A stretch of DNA of 64,000 bases, taken from assembly GCA_021397845.1 (NCBI GenBank), contig CM038038.1:55918748-55982747 (forward strand), in the 5' to 3' direction. A program made the translations under genes and the position numbers. This DNA is from Areca catechu (taxonomy: Eukaryota > Streptophyta > Magnoliopsida > Arecales > Arecaceae). The notes beneath the pieces were generated by a model. That model was not told the origin of the DNA. It did no database searches and saw only the letters and a list, made by a program, of their open reading frames with translations. Positions 1 through 9,879 of the stretch are shown one piece after another; position 1 is the stretch's first letter; each line of letters starts with the position of its first letter.

Positions 1-412
1 ATCCTGGTAAAACCAAGTTAGGTTCTTGGTGTTCCTATGCAAACCAAGTTGGGTTTCTTTGGTGATCCTATTTAAAACCAAAGGGTGTTGGGTTTTTTTT
101 GGTGATCCCGTTAAAACCAAAGTGTAGAGATTTTTGGATTGTGATCCTGTAAAACAATCATACTGTATTCGGGTGTGAATATAGTGAAAATCCTAAGTGG
201 TATCTTGGATAGTGGACGTAGGAGCTGGGTTGCTCCGAGCCACTATAAATTTTGTGTGTTTGTGTTGTGCTTACTTGACTCTATTTAGCTTCTGCAATTT
301 ATTATTCTGCCACAGCACCTAACACTTTAAAAGGGATTTTAATTGTATATTATCTGCTTTAAATTTTTAAATTTTTTAATTCACCCCCTCTTGGGTAGCC
401 ACCTGGGCAACA
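1..412 (+). repeat. Partial 5' LTR of element A
   Basis: This is the R/U5 end of the LTR, cut by the window. It repeats the text of 11329-11738, including 'attcgggtgtgaatatagtg' and the pyrimidine-rich end 'ttcaccccctcttggg' followed by a terminal CA at 411-412. Differences from the 3' copy are scattered substitutions and small indels, so the insertion is not recent. Confidence 0.9.
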
Positions 413-414
413 AC

Positions 415-430
415 TGGTATCAAAGTAGTG
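415..430 (+). other. Primer binding site of element A
   Basis: TGGTATCAAAGTAGTG lies two bases after the LTR end. It matches the initiator Met-tRNA complement TGGTATCAGAGC with substitutions (compare the intact site in element C at 15429). It marks the start of minus-strand DNA synthesis. Confidence 0.8.
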
Positions 431-457
431 TCTTTGATTACATTAGAGTAAAGATTG

Positions 458-1527
458 ATGGCTCATCCCATGAGTACATCCTTGGCTGAAGGCCAATCAA
501 CTAATAGACCTCCATTCTTCACAGGCACAAATTATTCATATTGGAAAGCAAGAATGAAAATCTATATACAAGCTGTTGATTTTCAATTATGGAAGGTCAT
601 TATTAAAGGGCCACATGTTTCCATGATCAAAATTGATGGCGTAGATGTTCCTAAGCCTGAAGAGGAATGGGATGAACACGACATGAAATTAGGAAAATTG
701 AATGCCAAAGCAATGAACTTGCTAGACTGTGCTTTGGATTAAAATGAGTTTAATCGAATTTCTACTTGCTCTTCAGCAAAGAAAATTTGGGATAAACTTG
801 AGGTGACCCATAAAGAAACTTCCTAAGTGAAGACTTCAAAGATTGATCTTTTAATACATAATTATGAATTATTTAAAATGGAGCTTAATGAAAATATCTC
901 TGCCATGTACACTAGATTTATAGATATTATTAACAATTTGAAAAGTCTTGGTAGGGTTTATTCAAATGCTGATTTGGTACAAACAATATTGAGATCAATT
1001 CCTGACAAATGGGACCCTAAAGTTACTGCCATCCAGGAAGCTAAAGATCTAAACACCCTATCCATGGATGAACTAATGGGCTCTCTCATCACACATGAAT
1101 TAGCCATGCAGTATAGAACAGATGATGATCAGAAAAAGAAGAAAACTATTGCATTCAAGGCTACATTGGAATCAAAGAATGATGAAGAGATGGAAGATGA
1201 CTCTACCTCCTCTGAAGATGATTTAGAAGATGAGGTCGTGAGGAAATTCAGAAAGTTTATGGGAAAGAAGAAAGATTCAACAGAAAATTTTATAAACGAG
1301 GAGAACATTCCAAAGAAAAGGATAAGGACAAAGATAAAGAAAAGGACAAGTCCCCACCTACTATGAATGTAAGAAACTGGGGTACATTCATCCGGACAGT
1401 CCATTATTGAAGAGATTTTTTAAAAAGAAGAAAAAGAAAGCTATGGTTGCCACATGGAGAGATAGTGAAGAATCCACCTCAACTGAAGAGGAAGAGACCA
1501 TGAAAATAGCTAACTTATGTGATAGGG
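458..1527 (+). pseudogene. Element A gag, N-terminal and first zinc-knuckle part (broken)
   Basis: Gag forms the particle and packages RNA. The ATG at 458 opens a frame with the plant Copia gag signature (NYSYWKARMKIYIQA, residues about 20-40), followed by the helical UBN2-like region. The frame is broken by TAA at 740-742 and TAA at 824-826, the latter where relatives suggest Gln. It runs to about 1366 and continues in another frame into a degenerate CCHC knuckle near 1355-1400, where the first Cys reads Tyr. A lysine-rich stretch and an acidic stretch follow to about 1527, where an unrelated insert begins. Element C gag (15485) is the same family and gives the expected layout. Confidence 0.8.
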
Positions 1528-1549
1528 GATGAATTTGATGAAATGGGAG

Positions 1550-2735
1550 ATGTGATCTACTTTCCTAGCAATAACATACTAGCATTAGAGCTCTAGATAT
1601 GGCTGGATTCATGGGTGGAAGGGATGAAGAATTTCGATCTAAGAACTAGGTGAGTAGAAAATCTGACATCCTTGTGCAAGCTTCCTTTCAAAAAAATAAA
1701 AGAGAGGATCTAAGGGCATAAAAACCCTCATACTAGGCTAAGCAACCTTTAAGAACCTCAAATCTAAGGATCAAGATGGTATTTTTTCAATAATGAAGAG
1801 AAATCAAAGCTCAAGTGGAAGGGAATCACTCACCACTCAAAAATTGAAGGCTAGAGACAAGATCTACACTCCCTTCTTGGATTCACCATTGGAGCTTTGA
1901 TCCATGGCATGGAGCCTTCATCATCATCTTCAAATCATTAAGAAGAACCTGTAAAGAGTCAAGGTAAGTTGAAATTCAAAGAAATTAAGAGAAGAAAGGA
2001 AGGAATCTACAAGAGAAGTGAAGAGAGTTGCTGAAATTTTTGGGCAGCACTTCCTCTTCTTCTTGGACTATTTGGATCTTATGTATAAGAACTTGGAAAT
2101 GGAACTATAGCTCTTCAAACTCAAAGCACTCACTCCAATTTAAGATCAAACTCAACACTCCAACTCAAACTTAAAGAAAATACTCAAAATTCTTGGAAGA
2201 ACTCAAAAGAACTTGGCAAGATAGAAGAGAACTCAAACAAGGAAACTTTCATTCACTCAAATCATTCAATGCTTACAAGAGAGGGGCCTTGGTCCCTATT
2301 TATAGGCCAAGGGAAGCTCCTTTGGGCAGCGAGAAAGAGGATTAAGGGACTAACTAATTCAAGTTTAGTTGGTAGCTAATTACAAGATTAGTTCCTAGCA
2401 ACTAATTCCTAGCAACTAATCCTAACAAGAGAATTCTAGAAACTCCATGTGGCACTATTTCCTTGCAACACTTGTCTTCATCTCATCTTTCCACATGTCC
2501 TTTAAGGTTTGGTCTTCAATTATACTTCAAGGTAGAGGATTTCTTCATAGCTTGGTCAGCCCATGGGCTTGGAAAAGGAGTCTTCACTTGATTTTGTCTT
2601 TAAACAATTCAATCTTGCTTCATAGAATTAGGAGTCTTCAAGAGATGCTTCATAAATTTATGGAAACCTAAAAAAGGAAAAAAAACTGGACTACAACCAA
2701 AGGTCATTAGTTTGTAATTTCTTTCTCTTGCTAAG
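1550..2735 (-). mobile_element. Unassigned insert in element A gag, possible reversed solo LTR
   Basis: This roughly 1.2-kb stretch has no equivalent in the gag of element C and interrupts the coiled-coil part of A gag. It has no convincing coding frame. Read on the minus strand it has a promoter-like CTATAAATAGGG (plus-strand 2296-2307), followed by an AT-rich transcribed-looking segment, which is typical of an LTR. I could not fix terminal TG/CA or a target duplication, so the borders are approximate. It may instead be a fragment of another repeat. Confidence 0.4.
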
Positions 2736-3470
2736 GTCATGAAGTTCCAATTTTTTCCTAGAGTAAATATTAGATTTCTAAAGAACATTAATGATTCTTT
2801 ACTCAAAGAAAAAGTGGAAATTTTAGAAAAGAATATTTTATTACAAAAAGAACTTCATGACTTTTCTGAAAACTATGAAGTATTAAAAATTAAAAATAAT
2901 GCATATCATGACAAAAACAAGGTTTTATTGAATGAAAATATTGAGTTTAAAAAGGAGGTTGAAAAACTCAAGCCACTTGTTGATAAGCTAACTCTGTCTT
3001 TTAACAAGCTTGAGTTGATTCTTAAAGAATAAAGAATTTCTGGTAATAAAGCTAGAATAGGTTTTTATTCTTCAAATTCAAATTATATTTCGGCAACTAC
3101 ATTTATGAAACAAAAGGATTTTGTTCCCAAGCTTACTTCTCAAAAGGCATTTGTGACAAAAGGTTCTACTTCCATTTCAAAAGCTATTTTGTATGTTCCA
3201 AAAAATTCAAATACGAAACCTGCTATTTCTGCATCTCATGCATCTAGAATTTCAAAGTATAAATCTTTTCAAAATTCTAGAATCAGATATTTTGCTTGCA
3301 AAGAAATAGGACATAAAGCTTTTAAATGTAATACTGTTAGAAATGTCCTTAATAAATCAAGAAAGATTTGGTTTCTCAAAGGAACCACCTCAGCTAACCT
3401 GCAAGGACCCAAGTTAGCTTGGGTACCTAAAAGAACTCCTTGGTTATCTTGCAGAAATATCTTGTAGCCC
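2736..3470 (+). pseudogene. Element A gag, coiled coil and second zinc knuckle (broken)
   Basis: This continues gag after the insert. Residues encoded at 2739-3029 are rich in Lys, Glu and Asn with heptad-like leucines (KEKVEILEKNILLQKEL), suggesting a coiled coil. After a TAA at about 3030 the frame reopens. It reaches a second knuckle at about 3288-3330 that reads YFACKEIGHKAFKC, the first Cys being Tyr. Element C keeps the intact version at 17030. A Lys/Trp-rich linker (KIWFLKGTT) leads to the protease. Sirevirus Gag proteins are known to have this extended C-terminal part. Confidence 0.7.
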
Positions 3471-3483
3471 AGAAATTTAAGAA

Positions 3484-4720
3484 AAGATGGTATCTTGATA
3501 GTGGCTGTTCAAGGCATATGACAGGTGACAAGGATCAGTTCATCATCCTATAAATGAAAGAAGGATGTATGGTTACTTTTGGAGACAATGACAAAGGAAA
3601 AATTATTGGAATTGATAAGATCAAAATAACCCCCTGTACTTTCACTGAAAATGTATTGCTAGTTGATAAATTGAAGCATAATTTGAGTATTAGTCAACTA
3701 TGTGATAAAGGCTTCAAAGTTATCTTTGAATCATCTATATGTATAGTAACAAACTCTCTTGATTTTAGTAGTAAATTCATTGGACATAGACTTGGAAACA
3801 TCTATATGGTAGATCTAAATGATCTAGCCATGACTAGTAGTTATAGTCTAGTAGCAATGATTGCTAAGACCAAGGAGTCTTGTTTATTATGGCATAGACA
3901 ATTAGGTCATGCTAGCATGCATACAATTACCAAGTTAAATTTCCAAAATTTGGTTAGAGGCATGCCTAAGTTTAAAGTTGATTTTGATCTTGTTTGTGAT
4001 GCAAGCCAAATGGGTAAACAAACTAAGGGAAGATTTAAATCCAAAATATGATTTCAACTACTAGATCTCTAGAACTACTTCACATGGACTTATTTGGACC
4101 AACTAGGACTACAAGTCTAGGAGTTATGAAATATGTCCTTGTAATTGTAGATGATTTTTCTAGATTTACATGGGTTTTATTTATTGCTCACAAAGATGAA
4201 ACCTTCAAAGTATTTAAAAATTTTACAAAAAGATTTCAAATCAAAAAAAATATTTCAATAATTTCAATCAGGAGTGATCATGGCACCGAATTTGAAAATC
4301 AATTTTTTGATGATTATTGCACTGAAAATGGCATTGATCACAACTTCTCCGCTCCTAGAACACCACAACAAAATGGTGTTGTAGAGAGAAAAAATAGGAC
4401 TTTGGAAGAAATAGCCCAAACAATGTTATGTGAAGGTAATCTTCCAAGGTACTTTTAAACAGAAGCGGTGAACACTGCTTGCTATATTTTAAACCATGTT
4501 TTGATCCGTCCTATTTTGAGGAAAACCCCCTATAAGCTTTGGAATGAAAAGAAACCAAAATCAATTATTTTCATGTATTTAGATGTAAATGCTTTGTACT
4601 TAATAATGGTAAAGATAATCTAGGAAAATTTGATGCTAAATCTGATGAAGCAATTTTTCTTGGTTATTCATTACATAACAAAATATATAGAGTTTTTAAT
4701 AAAAGGACTCTTACTATTGA
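3484..4720 (+). pseudogene. Element A protease and integrase (broken)
   Basis: The aspartic protease motif WYLDSGCSRHMTGD lies at about 3488-3529, with the catalytic Asp in DSG. A pre-integrase zinc region follows (LLWHRQLGHASM near 3885). Its Cys pair is damaged, reading CDASQMGK where CDACQMGK is usual. After a frameshift near 4044 the integrase core runs 4048-4458 with the three acidic residues still present: MDLFGP (about 4084), SDHGTEF (about 4273) and QNGVVERKN (about 4368). A stop at 4456-4458 replaces an expected Trp, and more stops follow to about 4720. The domain order defines Copia. It is not functional as read. Confidence 0.85.
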
Positions 4721-4727
4721 AGAGTTA

Positions 4728-5922
4728 ATGCATGTAATTTTTGATGAAACTAACCCTTCACCTTCTAAGAAAGAAGAGTGCATAGATAATGATGCAGGTA
4801 CAATTCAAAAAGAGATGGAAGATATGAGCATACAAGAAAGACCAATTGAAGGAAGAGAAGAAACGGTAAGTAAGGATCATACAGATTTGCCAACTGAATG
4901 GAGGTATGCTACTTCCCATCTTAAAGATTTAATTATTGGTGATCCTTATCTAGGTATTAGAACTAGGTCTGCTCATAGAACTACACATGACTACCTAGCC
5001 TTTGTATCATAAATAGAGCTTACATCTTAGAAGAAGCTGAAAGTAACCCAAATTGGATGATTGCTATGCATGATGAATTGAACCAGTTTGAAAGAAATAA
5101 GGTTTGGACATTAGTTGATAGACCTAAAGACCAACCAATCATAGGAACCAAATGGGTCTATAGGAACAAATTAGACGAACAAGGAAATGTCATTAGAAAC
5201 AAAGCTAGATTTGTGGCTAAAGGATATAGTCAAGAAGAAGGTATTGATTTTGATGAAACATATGCACCCATAGCAAGACTAGAAGCCATTAGATTACTTC
5301 TTGCATTTGCTTGCTACATGAATTTTAAACTTTTTTAAATGGATGTAAAAAGTGCATTTTTAAATGGTTTTATCTTCGAACAAGTTTTTGTAGAACAACC
5401 ACCGAGTTTTGAAAATTATGCTTTTCTAAACCATGTGTTTAAACTCAATAAAGCTTTATATGGTTTGAAACAAGCTCCTAGAGCCTAGTATGATAGACTT
5501 AGCACTTTCTTGATTGAAAATAATTTTTTAAAAGGAAATGTTAATAAAACCCTTTTCATCAAAAAGAAAAACAATGACATATTAGTTGTACAAATTTATG
5601 TTGACGATATTATATTTGGTATAACTAATGAAAGCTTTTGTGAATAATTTGCTAAGCTAATGCAGGGAGAATTTGAAATGAGCATAATGGGTGAACTTAA
5701 CTACTTCCTTGGACTTTAAGTAAAGCAAACTAAGGAAGGGATCATTATCAATCAAGCCAAATACACCAAAGAAATAATCAAGAAGTTTGGCATGGAGACG
5801 AGCAAACAAATGAGCACACCCATGAGCCCATCTTGCAAATTAGACAAAGATGATAACAGATCCAATGTTGACCAAAAGCTATATAGAGGTATGATCGGAT
5901 CCTTATTATATTTAATTACTCT
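4728..5922 (+). pseudogene. Element A reverse transcriptase, RNase H missing
   Basis: An acidic linker (4728-5010) leads to the Copia RT. From 5057 one frame carries WTLVDRPKDQPIIGTKWVYR, the KARFVAKGYSQEEGIDFDET block, ALYGLKQAPRA and the catalytic IYVDDIIF near 5605. It is interrupted by several stops, including TAA at 5336-5338. RT homology runs to YRGMIGSLLYLI at about 5917 and then joins directly to the pol-env spacer. The 600 or so bases that in element C encode the RNase H domain (about 29995-30590) are absent. The deletion is seen by comparison with C; I infer it happened in this copy or its source. Confidence 0.85.
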
Positions 5923-6241
5923 TGCTCTGGTCGAGCCAGCTTGAATGTCTGAGTTTTCTGCTCTTGCTCTGGTCGAGCTGACTAGGTCAACCTGATGTTT
6001 TGCCTAGCCGAATCGATTTCTTATTTTTTTGAATTTGCTCTGATCGAGCCGACTCAGATATTTTTAGGGCTGAGTAAGCTGACTTGAATGTCAGGAAATC
6101 GCTATTTAGGTAGATCCAAACTATCTTTTCTTGTACTTCACTCCTTCCATTTTACTTCAAACTCACTCTACTCCACTCAAAACCTTTACCAATCTCTCAA
6201 AAACCATTCCCCAGAACCTTGATTTCCTTAATCCCACTACA
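5923..6241 (+). other. Element A pol-env spacer with LTR-like words
   Basis: This is non-coding. It holds copies of the GAGCYGACT word that also fills the U3 part of this element's LTR, at 5933, 5975, 6046 and 6076 (partly degenerate). The second half is rich in C and T and ends at the env-like ATG at 6242. Sharing of the word with U3 suggests a regulatory role, possibly for the downstream gene; that is inference. Confidence 0.6.
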
Positions 6242-7596
6242 ATGGCTCTAAGGAGATCTTCATGAACAATTCCTCAAGCAGTAGAATCAAGCAAACGCAG
6301 TGAAGAGTTGAAGAAAAAGGGAGAAAAGAGAAAAAGGTCTACTCTAGAAGAAGAAACGTCCTCTCCGACTAAGAAATCCAGTTCAATGGCCAATAGGCCT
6401 GTTACTTGTGAAAGAAGGATTGATTTCTCCTTCCTAGAAGAAATGCAAATGAAAATAGGGAGCTGGATAGAGAAGCAAGGCTGGAAGTACTTCTGCTCTT
6501 TGAACATTTTGACCTACCCTTCATTGGTATGAAATTTCTATGAAACCAAATTCTTGAAGAGTACCATTTGGAATCAACTGTAAAAGGAATCAAAGTCATT
6601 GTGGATGAAGAGAAGTTGGGCAACTTGCTACAAATGCCAACGGACGGCGCTACTGAGCTTACCCTAACTGACAGAGAACACACTTTAAAGCTTATTTTGG
6701 AAAAAGAAGATGTAAGCTCCATTCAACATATTCAAGCCAACTTGTTGTCAAAAGAAATGAGACTTCTTCACAACATGGTCAGCATAATTTTTCTTCCCAG
6801 AATCAGTCGCTTCGACTGGGTCAGCGAAAAGGACATGACTTTTATGGGACATCTGATTGAAGAGGAACCTCTCAACCTTCCCTTCATAATGATGATTCAA
6901 ATGAGAGAAGAAGCTAGAAAAGTTAAAGCATGCCTATCCTACGGTATGGTTTTTACCCTACTATTTAAAGAAGCTAGAATTGATCTAACCAATGAGATAG
7001 GCAAGCCTCTACATCACTCAGACACTTATTCCTTCAATTCACTTAAGAGAATGGGGTACAAATTGCAAGAAGGAGTGTGGATAAAGAAATTGTCCGGTCA
7101 ATTTGCTGCTACTACCTCAGATGATGATGAACCTGTTGATGTTGAAGCCAACATGTCTACAAACAAGGATGAAGAAGGATCTGAACAAGCAATGATTACT
7201 CCATCAAAACTTAAGAAGTTGATATTTCAAAGGATGGAAAATATTTCTGACACACTAATAGGTCATATGAATTCTACTCTGGATGATTTAAGAAGTTCAG
7301 TTAATGCCAGCTTGCAGAAAATGAGATCAGAACAAATGCTTTACAAGGAGAAAATGGAAAAGGAAATGGAGAACTTTAAAGATGAAATCAAAAATATCTT
7401 ACTGCAATCTTCAAAGGAAACATTCACTGCTAAGGATGCTCCTGTGCAAATCAACAAAGAGTCACTTAAGACTCCTGTTCAACCTTTTCCTATTCCTTCA
7501 TCTGATCCACCTAAACCTAAACCTGTTAAGACCAAGAAGAATCTCAAAACCAAGAAGACTAAGTCTTTTAGAGGACTTGTTGATTCAGGGATTTAA
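6242..7596 (+). pseudogene. Element A env-like ORF (Sirevirus additional ORF)
   Basis: This gene lies downstream of pol in the env-like position known from Sireviruses. The ATG at 6242 starts a basic N-terminus (KKKGEKRKRS near residue 22) with a TGA eight codons in and a frameshift near 6520-6560. From 6568 a frame of 342 codons stays open to 7596. Its first 200 residues resemble the putative plant transposon domain common in these ORFs. Residues about 215-290 are charged and helical, likely a coiled coil, and the C-terminus is Pro/Lys-rich (PKPKPVKTKKNLK). I see no convincing signal peptide or membrane segment, so a true envelope role is doubtful. It is much less damaged than gag and pol of the same element. 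Confidence 0.7.
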
Positions 7597-8482
7597 GATT
7601 TAAACCCCTAAAAACTAAGACCTCTAATAAGGTTATAGAGGTAGGCTCCTCTTCTTCTAGTGAAGAAGAATAGGCTGTTTAGCTAGTCTTTTGGTTGTTT
7701 TTGTACTTCTCATTATGAATGCTCTACTTTCTATCTTTTATAATATGAATGTACTTTCTTTCTCACTTTGTATGGAATATTTATTAATGAAATGAAAGTT
7801 CTTTTGTTTTGATGAGTTATCCTTCCAATCATACAATGCTTTTGATACAACTATGATGAATTTTTAATTAGAATTTCTAATTTGAGAAAGTTAAATTATC
7901 TCAAACAAATATTAAAGACTTTCTTAATCTATTTCAAAATCAAAGTTTTATTTGAAATCACCTTTTTGATTGATTGACAAAAAGGGGGAGAATGGTATGA
8001 ATGGTATCAATATTAATGTTTGAGCTGTCATGAAAATCTCTGTTATGAGCTTCCTACCTACCAATTATTCTCAAAGTGCTTAAAAAGAATGAAAAAGGGG
8101 GAGCACAAAAGTGATAGTATTCAAATGGAACTAACTGCTTAATTACTTCAAAACCTAGAGAAAGGGGGAGATTCTTTTGAAAATGGCTTTATCTATAAAT
8201 CCTTCTCTTGCTTTGATTCTTCTAAAATTAATTCTGTTAAAATTTTGAGCTCTGATACTCTATATTTTAATTCTGATATTATGAAACATGCAAAGTCTAA
8301 TACTTTAAAATATACAAAAGCACTAACATCAATGATATGCAATTTTATCATTAGAGCTCTGATACTTATTTACAAATATAGTTAGCTCAAATACATATGA
8401 ATACTTACCTTCAAATATCTTTATACATGTAAAGAATTTTTCATGCCCAATATTTTGTCATCATCAAAAAGGGGGAGATTAT
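7597..8482 (+). other. Element A 3' non-coding region with multiple polypurine tracts
   Basis: AT-rich non-coding DNA carries four copies of the A-run plus GGGGGAG tract, at about 7978-7990, 8092-8103, 8161-8170 and 8466-8477. The last abuts the LTR and is the expected plus-strand primer. Repeated tracts of this sequence upstream of the 3' LTR are a known Sirevirus trait. I see no gene here. Confidence 0.8.
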
Positions 8483-8520
8483 TGATCCCATAAGTGATTT
8501 TGATGATAACCAAATATTGG
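8447..8520 (+). other. Inverted repeat bracketing the polypurine tract/LTR junction, element A
   Basis: Arms at 8447-8469 and 8498-8520 (23 bases each) are complementary at about 20 positions. The 28-base loop holds the GGGGGAG tract and the first bases of U3 (LTR start TG at 8483). Equivalent arms occur in element X (32133-32156 with 32184-32206) and element B (13399-13415 with 13444-13461). Confidence 0.75.
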
Positions 8521-8882
8521 AGCATGTACATTTATTTCCAACAACTACTCAAGTGGTTTACAAGTTTTTGTAGGATGATTTAATTGTTCAAACTTCAACT
8601 CCTACATCTTTACTTCTTGTTTTGAGTTGTGTTGTAATCTATTTTTGTAAAGAAGAACCCAATGAAAAGTCTAAAAAAAATCATGAAAAAGGGTTACTTC
8701 TGTATGTGTGTCTTAGAATTATTTTGAGTTGGTGTGCTTGAAAAGTATGAAAGTGTTGGTGAGAGTTTTTCTTTAAGTTCAATTATAAAGATTCCTGAAG
8801 AAGTCACTCGAGCTGACCTAGCATGTTAAAGAGCTGACTCCACCTCATGGCACGCAACAAGGATTCTGGTATGCAGCAATCC

Positions 8883-9346
8883 GAGGTGACTCGAAGGTAT
8901 CCGAGCCGACTCGAAGGTAACCGAGCCGACTCTAATGAATCCGAGTATATCAAAATAAGTCCGAGTTGACTCCTCTAGAGTCCAGTTTTTGAAGATTTCT
9001 GAGAATAGCCAGGCGAGCCGTCATGAATCAAAAAGAGCCGACTCTACCAGACCTAATTTTAAAGACCTGAGAAAGCGAGCTGACCCAAACTCCAACGAGT
9101 CGACTCTTCTAGAGTAATGATTTCAGAACCTGAGAAGAAGAGCCAACCAAAGATCAAAAGAGCCAACTCCTTGAGTTCAAGATTTTCAAAGATATAAGTT
9201 CGAGCCGACCTAAGCTATCAAGAGTCGACTCATCCAGAGTGAAGTTTTTGCACCCTGAGACAAAGAACCGACTGCATTAAAGATTTGGTGACTCGACCTA
9301 TTGACTCGAAGGATCAGAGTCGACTCGAAAGAATCCGAGCTGACTC
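8883..9346 (+). repeat. Phased GAGCCGACTC word array in U3 of element A
   Basis: Word starts read at 8883, 8903, 8923, 8943, 8963, then pairs 9015/9035, 9077/9097, 9140/9160, 9202/9222, 9265/9285, and 9317/9337. Neighbours within a group are 20 bases apart and pairs repeat every 62-63 bases, often with CCTGAGA in the gap. Words vary (GAGCYGACY, GAGTCGACTC). Confidence 0.85.
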
Positions 9347-9879
9347 GAATATCACTTTCAGGTATCTAACGGCTAGTTCCAAAATTTGTTTTTGAATGCT
9401 AAAAAGTGCTTCAATGGTCATATGTCACATCCCAATAGTCTACAATGTCTTAAACTGCCTTGGAGTGATGGAAGACCATATATTTGAGGGATTTGAACTT
9501 CTCTAAAGAAAGAGTTAGAAAAGTCTTTTCAAGGAAAAGAGAGCTTTATTGAATATCCGACCTACCAACAAAGAAGAGAGCACAAGAGCATTCAAGTCAG
9601 TCTTCAAGTCATCACCAACTCTGATATGAAGCTTGAAGCAATTTGGGAAGAATCCACAAAAGTCACTAAAGCTCATTTAAGTGCATCCAAGTGGACTTCT
9701 ATCAAGCTGCACCGGCAACTATCTAGTGCGGACACCAAAGGCACTAGAATAAGGCAGAGGTTTCTCAACCCTCTGTGAATTGATCAATAATTTTTGAGTC
9801 CATCTGTAATTAGGGCTTAGCCCTTCTGAGTCCTTTTTTTAGTTGTTGTTTGAGTCTTTTGAGTTGATTATTTCAATTC

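Noticed and set aside
1129..1404. Minus-strand frame across A gag
   Set aside because: It is the complement of the Lys/Asp/Glu-rich gag coding sequence and has no independent support.
6242..7596. Env-like ORF as a true viral envelope gene
   Set aside because: No signal peptide, membrane span or fusion-like segment is visible; only its position fits.
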